This document shows, one piece after another, positions 9,212 through 17,185 of a stretch of DNA of 47,917 nucleotides. The notes below the pieces were generated by a model. The model saw only the letters and a list, made by a program, of their open reading frames with translations. It ran no database searches and was not told where the DNA came from. The DNA is from Bacteroidales bacterium (lineage in GTDB: Bacteria > Bacteroidota > Bacteroidia > Bacteroidales > VadinHA17). Positions within the stretch are counted from its first letter, which is position 1; each line of letters begins with the position of its first letter. Both the position numbers and the translations under genes were made by a program. The stretch lies in assembly GCA_024763075.1 (NCBI GenBank), contig JANTGF010000022.1, positions 1 to 47,917 of the forward strand, in the 5' to 3' direction.

Positions 9212-9240
9212 ATAAATCATTATGCAACTTACTGATTTAT
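9212..9240. repeat. Perfect 8-bp dyad, possible operator
   Basis: ATAAATCA (9212-9219) and TGATTTAT (9233-9240) form a perfect inverted repeat around a 13-base spacer, about 209 bp before the giant gene. This is compatible with a dimeric regulator site, but with AT-rich DNA it could be chance. Confidence 0.35.
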
Positions 9241-9448
9241 GATCAGTCTGTCAACTGTGTGGTTTCAAGCCTGACATTTCTCCCTTTTTCTGGTTTGCTA
9301 TTCCAGGATAACAAACAAAGGATTCATGTCTATCTTCGGCCTTTTCACATATTTTCACAAAATGTTTAAAATTTAACATAAATACTTTTCTGTTTTAGGG
9401 TATTTAGTTGTTATTTTGCAGGAGATATAAACAAACTATATTTTTCTT

Positions 9449-12400
9449 ATGGAGTTGAAAGAGAGTCCCGAACTGGAAATGAGCCAGGAAGCCTTGAGTT
9501 TCATCGATTTGTATAAGCAACTGGGTGAACGGGCAGAAAATTTTCTACCGAACAAAATCTTTGAAAGTCTTAAGAATTTTGTCAGGCTTTGTTATGAAGA
9601 ACCTTTCGATCCGTCAAAACAACTAGCTGAGATACAGCGATATGTACTTGAGCTGAAAGAAGCAATCCCTGGGTATGTGGATGTACCCTTGATGATGTTT
9701 CCACACGAGGATTCCAAGGCATTTGAGTACAGTGCACGACGGGGTTCTTTTTCGAGAAGGCTGGTTGATCTTATGGAAAAGGAGTTGGTGGATGAAGCCT
9801 CAAAAGGGCAAATTTCAAATATTTTAAATGCACATGATTTTTCTATAGGCACTCCTCCGGTTACAAAAGATACCATCGGTTTTTTATACTCAATTTTGTT
9901 GGGTGATAACGTGCGTGAATTGCGTAAATTTCGTGATTTAATCGGAGTCAGTGGTGATGTGGAGGAGGCTCAGTGGAATTATATGCTGGATGTCCTGGAT
10001 CAGATGGTCAACCAGTCCACACACTATACTACCATTGCTGAAAAGGAAAACTTTCTTTCCCGGACTGAATCCACCATTAATTTTAAAGGAATGAATGGTT
10101 TTATTCGTACCATCGTTTCCGGAACCTTTGATACGGCTGTAGATCTTTTAAAGAAAGAGATTTTTGGTAAAGAAACGGTGAGGGTTTTGAATTTTACCAC
10201 ACCTGAAAAGTTGTATGAGGAGATAAGTGAAGATCATACCCGTATTTTTGCTGTCAGGATTGAAAACATGCGAAAAAATCCCTTCAATACTTTTGAGTGG
10301 TTTCCGCTTCTGTCAAGAATGGTATTTATTGATGATTCTCCCGAATCCAAAGCCACAAATACATCACTGGTCTTCTGTTTCCACAACGCCATCATTACTA
10401 CGCTGAATAAAGTACACACCAAAAAGCTGGGGGCACTGGCAAACAGCCAGCTGAATCTTAGATTGATCCTGGAGAAAGTAAATACTGAAAATCTTAAGAA
10501 ATTCAGGGAAGCCATTGAGAAAAAAATTGAAGCTTACAAACAAGAGCTGGAAGTCCTGAAAAAGGAACAATTAGCTGAACCGGATAATCCGAATCAGGAT
10601 ATTATCCTGTATAAATTTGATGAATTTGCACGACAGGTAATTAAGGATAAATACATTCTTTCAAAATTTGGTGCTTATGTTTCTTTGATTGAGAATATTC
10701 GTAACCCTGAGAAACAAAAACAAATAAACAAAGACCTGATCAGTGAATTTGAAGCCCGTACCCGGGCATATTTTTATTCTGAAAACAAAAATCTGTTGCT
10801 TTCAACGGTTTTTGAAGGAGGAGGAAGAAACCAGATACGGACTTATGCAGAATTTATCCTGCAGCGTAAATTAAAACCTGTTAAAAAGGAAATTAAAGAT
10901 AAATGCCAGGTTCTGCTTGATATTATTCCGGATACCTACCAGCGGACCATCAAAAATCATTTTCATAAAAACTTTGGAATAAATATCTTCCTGGAAAAAT
11001 ACAAAGAGTATTTAATCAAGGCTGAAAATGAGGCAGATAACTATGGCAGATTTATGAATCTACTGATTGACCTGGGAGTTGATGAAAAGTATTTTTCAAA
11101 AACAAAACAGGAGCAAAAACAGGTAAAAGAGTTTATAAGCGCCTTAGGAAATCTTGATATTACTTCTGTCTCGGATGATGTACAGATGATCATTCGTGAT
11201 TTATTATTCTCGAGTGAAACGAGGCTCCGTCCCTATATATTTTACAATCAGACTGCTTCATGGGAGTATAAGGATCTTTTCCCGTCAGACAGGTTCGATA
11301 TTAACTCTTTCGATATTGAAATAGAACTGGATGAAGAAGGAAGGATTGACTGGGCAAGATTGCAGAAAAAACTGGAGCGGATTAAAAGCTCTTTTCAGTT
11401 GTTTGATGATACCGGGAATTTATGGGATCGTTTTTGTGAAAATTCTACAATTGTGGTAAATGATCCCTCAAATCCTTCAGGTTTTACTGATTTCAACAAC
11501 CTGGACCTTATAAAGTTCCTGAAATTCTTAAGCAATAGTAAAATTACTTTGTTTTTGGATGAAGCATACAACGATGCTATAAAGATAGATGATCCGGAGG
11601 AGCCCAAGTGGCGGACCATTTCCAGGTATATTATGAATAATATTACCACTTATGGAAAAATAAGTGTGGTTTCATCCCTTTCCACAACCAAAAACCTCGG
11701 GGCTACGGGCGACCGACTGGGGAGTCTGGCAGCTACTCCTGCAAGAAAGGATGTTATTGAATTTTCCCGTAAAAAATTTGGTTTTGACAAAGGAAATACG
11801 AATTCTTTATTCATGCTGGTAAATATTCTGGAGGTTGCTCAACTGGCCAAGAAAATAAAGGACAGGATGGAAGAAAATCTTCCCAAGGATGCTTCCAGGT
11901 ACAAAATCAAATCAAAGCTTAAGGACTACATTATGTCAGAGATTAAAAACAATCTGACGGAGCGTGGAAATGGCTTCCGGGGAAAAACACGCAGGCCTTC
12001 TTTGTTTGAGGGCAGTCCGCTACATTTGTTTTTACTCGAAGAACTTCTGGCACTGGATAAGCTTGATGTGCTGGACCTTCCGGATGATTTTAAATACAGA
12101 GGAGAACCCTTTTTTACGTATTACAAAAACCATTTGGTAAGTGAACTAAACAGGTTCAGGATAAATAAAATATTCCGCACAGAATCAAATAAAAGACTGG
12201 GGATTGCAAAGAAATCGGCAGCAGCCACCATTTCAAAAGAAGATAAATCCATTAAGATTCTGGATTCCGATGGTTCTTTTCTTTTTAATTTACACCTTAA
12301 AGAGTTTTTCTCTTACCAGGATTTGGAAAAATTTTCGAAGAAACTGGCCTCTGAAAGGGGACTTGCGCTGATTCCGTATCATACCGGGTTTGTACGGTTT

Positions 12401-15400
12401 TCTCTTGGGGGTTACCTGGAGGGTGATGCAAAGAGCTATGAAAATTTCAAAAAGGAGTTTGAAAATGTATTACAGATCTTTTTAAAATATTGGAATGAAT
12501 TTTCTGAAAGGGTGAAAGATCCTGAAAATAAAGGTAAAAGATCAGAGGATATTCTGGACGAACTGTTTGTCTACACTTCACACAGGGAATTTGTAAATGA
12601 CGTTCTGAGTGATTTTAAACAGATAAAGACTTTACAAAAGAAACTGAATAAGTCTCTAAAGATTAGTGATATAAAAACCCTGTATCATGCATTCCCCAAG
12701 GATTGTGGTGTAAATATTAATTCTATTGGAAGTTCAGAGAATACCGTGCTGGAGTTTTATGAAAACATTGGCAAGTGCAAAAATGTGCTGGAATTTGTTT
12801 CGAGTAAGGCTTTTACAAAAGTGTATGAAAACCTGTTGCCTCAGATTTATCGAAAAATACCGCAATTGAGTGGCTATGATATTAATGATGTAATCTCAAA
12901 GTTTGGGAAATCAACACTGCTAAAGTACATAAAAGCAAAGCTTGAGTTTCAGCCTACACCTTTTGTGCTGGATGATATGGATGACCTGAATATTATGAAG
13001 GAAATCCTGATTGAACTGGAAGAGGTATTGTTTTCTGATGCCAAGGTTAAGATTCTGGCTTTGAAAGCAAATGAAGCAGATATCCAGGGTGACCTTGCCA
13101 GGCTGGAAGGGTACAATATTATTCTGAGAAAATTCATCCGTGAAATACTGGTGCATTTTAATCTTCCTTTTGAACAGGAACCACAATATCCGGATATTAG
13201 CCAGGTCTTTCAGGAAACTACCAATCAGTTTAATGAGGTTACCGGTATTTCTGTCCGTCAGATTGACCTGGAGAAGGCCGTAAATATTTTTCTTACCGGG
13301 TTAAGGCCATCCATTCGAATGAGGGATGAGGGAATGCCCAAAAAAGTTTTTGGTTTCCTGAGTCAGCTTTTACACAAACATCTGATAAATGATCCCGGTT
13401 CTGCCGAAGAGAAATTACTCTTGTTCTATCTTATTCAGGACGAAAAGCAGCTGGAAGATAAGATGATCAGGGTCTTATCCAATCTGAATGATCCTGTTGA
13501 GAAGATTGATGATATGGAAGCAAGGCTGATCTCAGAAGATTACCTCTCAAACGTTTTGCCGGGAGTTTTAGAGGATTTGTTAAATGAGATTTTCAAAAAG
13601 AAAGGTGAAAGAATCAGGGAAAAAGATTTGCATTGCAGGATCAGAGATATTGTTCTGTTCCTGAATGATCTTATGAATAAAACCAAAAATACCGAATATT
13701 ACTTTAAATACAACCACATACTTATGGTCCTGGTTGAAGCCGGTTTCAGGAGACAGAATTCAAGTATAAATGAGATGGTTCAGCATGGGATCATTGTACA
13801 TAAGGATTTCCCAATGAAAAACAATGCACTGCATACATGGAAAAGGGGATCCTTATCATGGTTAAGTGATCTGATGAGCCGCTCGGGTGTAATTGCCTGG
13901 GAGCAACCGGTTCAGGTACGTACCAGAATTGTTACCGATGCCAAAAAGAGGGAATATCCATTTCATAAGATTGATCGTTTCGCAGGGAAGCCGGAACGAA
14001 AAATCAGCTCTTCTGATTCTCCAAATGATTTTATAAAAAATATGGCAATCAGGCCTTCCTCCGGATTCTTCGAACAAAGGCTGGCAAATTTTGTAAGGAA
14101 CCTGGATGAGGAGGATTACCGTTGTAAAATTTATAAAAGAGGACTGATAAAAGAATTGTATATCATTCAGAAATCATTTCTAAAGTATCTTACTGATAAT
14201 CATCGCTTAATTGGTACGGATCTGGTTCGTTTGAAGGACATACAGAATTTTATTCCGGACGTCATCATGTTCCTTGGTGCTCCTGAAAAGGTCATTTCTT
14301 TCCCGCAAATCGGTTATTTTGATCTGAAGGGACCGAACGGGAACATTAAAACCATTGTTACTCCTTTGAAAAGGTCGGTGGATTATTTTGGGAATATAAA
14401 AAAGCCAAGGTTGACTGTAATCAATGAAAAGGTCAAGGAAATGGGGGGTGTGCCCATACACGGATCATTGTTTGCAGTGGAAGAAGAAGATGGAACCTTA
14501 TTTGTGATACAGATAAGCGGAGACAGTGGAGTTGGGAAATCAGAGATGCTGGCGGCAATGATGCTGAAATGGTTGAAAAAAGACCTACCGGGTATCCGGT
14601 CTATCAAACTGATTGCAGGGGATATGTTCCATATTTTTGCGGACAAGGAAGGAAATCTTTATGGAATTGGTACGGAAACAGGTGATTTTTCAAGGGTAAC
14701 AGATTTCGATCCCGAATACATCAGACATTACAACTCCTTGTTCCAAAGCAGTGCTGATAGCAATGTGGAAGATCTGAATTCCAGAAGCACCATCAGCGGG
14801 CTTTGCGATATTGCCATGCCTTATAAAATTAATGTGATGCTAACGGCATATAATTTTGGTAAGGAAGAATCGGGTATCAAAAGGTATTCGAATCCTGAAA
14901 ACTTTGTTTTATACCGTGATTCACACGGAGAGCGTAAAGAAAAAGCTACCAGTTCGGATAATCCGCATTTTCTGAGGACATTATTGCGTTACACGGCCGA
15001 CAGTAATATTGTTGAAGTAGTGGATGCACATGGAAATTATCTGGATGATATTCTGGATTGGGATAAGGATGATTTTACGGGTAAGTATTATCTGTCTTCT
15101 TCTTATAAAATGATGGATAAAATTGATCTGGAAGATGTGGTAAATAAAATCTTCGTTCAGAAGCATTTTAACAGGGATGAAAAAGAATATGTAGTTAAAA
15201 AAGTAAAGTTTGACATCATTAAGAACCGCTTTCAGGTAATAGCCCACGAGAGTGGTGAAGGGGGAGTGGAAATTTCCTTCATGCTGGATAGAGTTTTCTT
15301 TAACGGATTATTCCAGACGCTTGCCAGTACACCGGGAGGCAATCCTTTTATTTCTGAAAGTGGGGAGCTGGAGATGAAAAAACAATTGATTGGACTTCTG

Positions 15401-16090
15401 AAAGGAAGAAGTGACGGAAAGGGAAAAGGAAAGAATATTCAACTGGGGATTCTTTCAACCGATCTTGGTAAAAAAGGAAAGGAAATAACCGGGCCGCAGA
15501 AAGCTGCGGAAGACATGAAGAGATTGCTTCAGGAGATCCGTATTTTGCATCCTGAGATCAATGAGCAAAAGAATTATGTGAAGTTGCTGATTGATAAATA
15601 TTACGGCAAACTTTTCAAGCACAGCAAATACAATCATGAGGTCTGGAGGTACAATTTCCTTCTTTTTCAGATTGAACAAATGCGAAAGGCCGATTTTGTA
15701 AGGGTGGATGATCCTGCAGAAAAGGTGGACCTGACACTGATGGAAGGTTTTGAAACAGTAGGAAAGAATAAAGAGTTCAGCCCTCTGCTGATTACTCCAA
15801 ATGTTAACATCGAGCTGAGTTCATTCAGTGAAACCTATGAGCAATTACTGTGGCTCCCGAATAATTTCGATTTTGCTGAAGAACTTTATAAGGATAGTGC
15901 GGATTTGTATGTGGCAGAGGGATACAGTGAAGAAACCATTGCGAATAACATGGTCTTGCAATTGCTGCTTTTAAACGGCTATATTTCAATTGAAGATCTG
16001 ACCAGAGGAAACATCACGGAAAAAACAAACCGGGAAACCATCGCCGCTGCCAAATATGCGGTGATGCGGAGACTGAAAAGTAAAAAGTAA
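9449..16090 (+). CDS. Giant 2213-residue protein: PLP aminotransferase-like domain + PEPCK/HPr-kinase-like P-loop domain
   Basis: One uninterrupted frame with no signal peptide or membrane segment, so presumably cytoplasmic. Residues about 1-560 are mainly helical, with a coiled-coil-like stretch near 340-375. Residues about 570-1020 read as a fold-type-I aminotransferase: NDPSNPSG (671-678, Asn675), DEAY (704-707), STTKNLGATGDRLG with candidate Schiff-base Lys748 and Arg756, and a C-terminal GFVRFSLGG with candidate carboxylate-binding Arg983. Residues about 1030-1490 are helical with no recognised family. Residues about 1665-1900 resemble the PEP carboxykinase/HPr kinase fold: P-loop GDSGVGKS (1691-1698), GDMFH (1724-1728) and ETGDFSR (1743-1749), which aligns with the EGGCYAK segment of PEPCK. 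I know of no characterised homologue. The gene is divergent from grpE-dnaJ and appears monocistronic. Domain calls are inferred from motifs. Confidence 0.85.
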   Translation: MELKESPELEMSQEALSFIDLYKQLGERAENFLPNKIFESLKNFVRLCYEEPFDPSKQLAEIQRYVLELKEAIPGYVDVPLMMFPHEDSKAFEYSARRGSFSRRLVDLMEKELVDEASKGQISNILNAHDFSIGTPPVTKDTIGFLYSILLGDNVRELRKFRDLIGVSGDVEEAQWNYMLDVLDQMVNQSTHYTTIAEKENFLSRTESTINFKGMNGFIRTIVSGTFDTAVDLLKKEIFGKETVRVLNFTTPEKLYEEISEDHTRIFAVRIENMRKNPFNTFEWFPLLSRMVFIDDSPESKATNTSLVFCFHNAIITTLNKVHTKKLGALANSQLNLRLILEKVNTENLKKFREAIEKKIEAYKQELEVLKKEQLAEPDNPNQDIILYKFDEFARQVIKDKYILSKFGAYVSLIENIRNPEKQKQINKDLISEFEARTRAYFYSENKNLLLSTVFEGGGRNQIRTYAEFILQRKLKPVKKEIKDKCQVLLDIIPDTYQRTIKNHFHKNFGINIFLEKYKEYLIKAENEADNYGRFMNLLIDLGVDEKYFSKTKQEQKQVKEFISALGNLDITSVSDDVQMIIRDLLFSSETRLRPYIFYNQTASWEYKDLFPSDRFDINSFDIEIELDEEGRIDWARLQKKLERIKSSFQLFDDTGNLWDRFCENSTIVVNDPSNPSGFTDFNNLDLIKFLKFLSNSKITLFLDEAYNDAIKIDDPEEPKWRTISRYIMNNITTYGKISVVSSLSTTKNLGATGDRLGSLAATPARKDVIEFSRKKFGFDKGNTNSLFMLVNILEVAQLAKKIKDRMEENLPKDASRYKIKSKLKDYIMSEIKNNLTERGNGFRGKTRRPSLFEGSPLHLFLLEELLALDKLDVLDLPDDFKYRGEPFFTYYKNHLVSELNRFRINKIFRTESNKRLGIAKKSAAATISKEDKSIKILDSDGSFLFNLHLKEFFSYQDLEKFSKKLASERGLALIPYHTGFVRFSLGGYLEGDAKSYENFKKEFENVLQIFLKYWNEFSERVKDPENKGKRSEDILDELFVYTSHREFVNDVLSDFKQIKTLQKKLNKSLKISDIKTLYHAFPKDCGVNINSIGSSENTVLEFYENIGKCKNVLEFVSSKAFTKVYENLLPQIYRKIPQLSGYDINDVISKFGKSTLLKYIKAKLEFQPTPFVLDDMDDLNIMKEILIELEEVLFSDAKVKILALKANEADIQGDLARLEGYNIILRKFIREILVHFNLPFEQEPQYPDISQVFQETTNQFNEVTGISVRQIDLEKAVNIFLTGLRPSIRMRDEGMPKKVFGFLSQLLHKHLINDPGSAEEKLLLFYLIQDEKQLEDKMIRVLSNLNDPVEKIDDMEARLISEDYLSNVLPGVLEDLLNEIFKKKGERIREKDLHCRIRDIVLFLNDLMNKTKNTEYYFKYNHILMVLVEAGFRRQNSSINEMVQHGIIVHKDFPMKNNALHTWKRGSLSWLSDLMSRSGVIAWEQPVQVRTRIVTDAKKREYPFHKIDRFAGKPERKISSSDSPNDFIKNMAIRPSSGFFEQRLANFVRNLDEEDYRCKIYKRGLIKELYIIQKSFLKYLTDNHRLIGTDLVRLKDIQNFIPDVIMFLGAPEKVISFPQIGYFDLKGPNGNIKTIVTPLKRSVDYFGNIKKPRLTVINEKVKEMGGVPIHGSLFAVEEEDGTLFVIQISGDSGVGKSEMLAAMMLKWLKKDLPGIRSIKLIAGDMFHIFADKEGNLYGIGTETGDFSRVTDFDPEYIRHYNSLFQSSADSNVEDLNSRSTISGLCDIAMPYKINVMLTAYNFGKEESGIKRYSNPENFVLYRDSHGERKEKATSSDNPHFLRTLLRYTADSNIVEVVDAHGNYLDDILDWDKDDFTGKYYLSSSYKMMDKIDLEDVVNKIFVQKHFNRDEKEYVVKKVKFDIIKNRFQVIAHESGEGGVEISFMLDRVFFNGLFQTLASTPGGNPFISESGELEMKKQLIGLLKGRSDGKGKGKNIQLGILSTDLGKKGKEITGPQKAAEDMKRLLQEIRILHPEINEQKNYVKLLIDKYYGKLFKHSKYNHEVWRYNFLLFQIEQMRKADFVRVDDPAEKVDLTLMEGFETVGKNKEFSPLLITPNVNIELSSFSETYEQLLWLPNNFDFAEELYKDSADLYVAEGYSEETIANNMVLQLLLLNGYISIEDLTRGNITEKTNRETIAAAKYAVMRRLKSKK

Positions 16091-16134
16091 GTATTTTCCC
16101 TTGTGTTAAATCAATTATATTATGGAGTTATCAT

Positions 16135-16270
16135 CTGTCATTTCGAAGCATGCCTACCGGTCTTGCTCTGCCATAGCTATGTGAAGGCGATACAGGCAAG
16201 GAAGTATGACTGAGAAATCTTTAAATTGAAGCAGATTTCTCACCATCGTACCTCAGGTTCGAAATGACAG
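16135..16270. repeat. MITE/REP-like nested palindromic element (136 bp)
   Basis: Perfect 13-bp terminal inverted repeats CTGTCATTTCGAA (16135-16147) and TTCGAAATGACAG (16258-16270) enclose two inner hairpins. One is CTTGC/GCAAG (16162-16166, 16196-16200) around the palindrome CATAGCTATG (16172-16181). The other is TGAGAAATCT/AGATTTCTCA (16211-16220, 16233-16242). It has no coding capacity and I see no clear target-site duplication. Intergenic palindromes with TGTCATTTCGA-type ends and a GAGAAATCT core are, as I recall, common in Bacteroidota genomes. Confidence 0.8.
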
Positions 16271-16330
16271 CTTACAAATGACCCGACACCAGGTATTTTG
16301 TTTGAATGTTAAAACAAAATCTGTAGAAAA

Positions 16331-16353
16331 AAAAGGCGGTATTACCGCCTTTT
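16331..16353. terminator. Bidirectional rho-independent terminator
   Basis: A 10-bp stem AAAAGGCGGT / ACCGCCTTTT with a 3-base loop. An A-run lies before it and T-rich sequence after it, so it can act on the giant gene (plus) and on the thioredoxin-like gene (minus). Confidence 0.85.
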
Positions 16354-16398
16354 GTTGTTTTTAAAATAATCCTGTTGGGGATATTTATGAATATGATC

Positions 16399-16947
16399 TT
16401 ATTTTAAAAGCTTTTCCAGGGTTTGTGCAAGATAAGGTCCGCGAAGATTTTTTGCAACAATCACACCATCTCCATCGATCAGCAGGTTGGAAGGTATAGA
16501 ACGGATATTATAAATGGCTGCCGGTTCAGAATTCCAGCCTTTCAAGTCACTTACATGGTATTCCCAGGTAAGATCGTCTGTCTTAATGGCCTGCAACCAT
16601 GAGCCTTTACTTTTATCCAAAGAAACACTGTAGATGGTAAAACCTTTGCCGTTCTTAAATTCCTGGTCTTTATACAATTTATAGGTTGAAACCACATTCG
16701 GATTTTCTCTTCTGCAGGGAGAACACCAGGAAGCCCAAAAATCAATCAAAACCACTTTCCCTTTTAAAGAAGATAATTTAATTATCCTTCCGTCCGGATC
16801 CTTGAAAGCAAGTTCCGGTGCCTTATTTCCAACATTAAGTCCTTCTGCTACAACTCCTGTGACTGGTGAATGATCCTCCGGTACAGTAAAAGAAGAAAAT
16901 AGAATGGTAAGTACTATGCCTGCCATAAATGTTATATACTTTTTCAT
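16399..16947 (-). CDS. TlpA-like thioredoxin-fold protein, exported
   Basis: 182 residues with a hydrophobic N-terminal signal segment (about 4-21), so it acts outside the cytoplasm. The thioredoxin fold has the active site WCSPC (C75/C78) and the cis-proline in SIPSN (P152). The DPDGRIIKLSSLKGK stretch before the first strand is typical of AhpC/TSA/TlpA-like proteins, which reduce disulfides or support cytochrome c assembly. Which of these applies cannot be told from the sequence. It lies 238 bp downstream of murA on the same strand, with its own TAnnTTTG box, and ends in a shared terminator. Confidence 0.9.
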   Translation of the reverse strand: MKKYITFMAGIVLTILFSSFTVPEDHSPVTGVVAEGLNVGNKAPELAFKDPDGRIIKLSSLKGKVVLIDFWASWCSPCRRENPNVVSTYKLYKDQEFKNGKGFTIYSVSLDKSKGSWLQAIKTDDLTWEYHVSDLKGWNSEPAAIYNIRSIPSNLLIDGDGVIVAKNLRGPYLAQTLEKLLK

Positions 16948-16989
16948 ATCTGTTTATGTTACTATTTAAATGGTTCTAGATTTTCGCCG

Positions 16990-16997
16990 CAAATATA
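16990..16997 (-). promoter_or_regulatory. Probable -7 box for the TlpA-like gene
   Basis: The minus strand reads TATATTTG, matching TAnnTTTG, 43 bp before the ATG at 16947. No clear -33 TTTG is seen at 17-23 bases. Confidence 0.45.
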
Positions 16998-17185
16998 TAG
17001 AATTATTCTTGAATTATTTGAAAAAAAATTCTGAATGGTTAGGATTTCTAAACAAACCTGTTTTTATAGAAAACTGGATGTCAGTAAAATGGCATAAATA
17101 ATCTGGGTTAATTCCAAATTGGGTATTTTCTTAATTTCACCAGCCAGGGGAAACTTAATTGACTAAAATCAAATATGCTAAAACC

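Larger units (their letters stand above)
8985..9448. other. 464-bp divergent intergenic region between grpE and the giant gene
   Basis: No credible gene is present; the short open frames here lack family features. It holds a TAnnTTTG box for grpE (9091-9098), an imperfect inverted repeat in the grpE leader (9042-9077), a perfect 8-bp dyad (9212-9240), and an AT-rich stretch with a one-mismatch -7 box, TTATTTTG at 9411-9418, 31 bp before the giant gene. Confidence 0.7.
16091..16398. other. 308-bp intergenic region after the giant gene
   Basis: No gene is visible. The region holds a nested palindromic repeat element (16135-16270) and a bidirectional hairpin terminator (16331-16353) shared with the convergent thioredoxin-like gene. 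Confidence 0.8.

Noticed and set aside
16091-16398. Remnant insertion sequence with transposase
   Set aside because: The palindromic element has no coding capacity and no transposase fragment is seen nearby.
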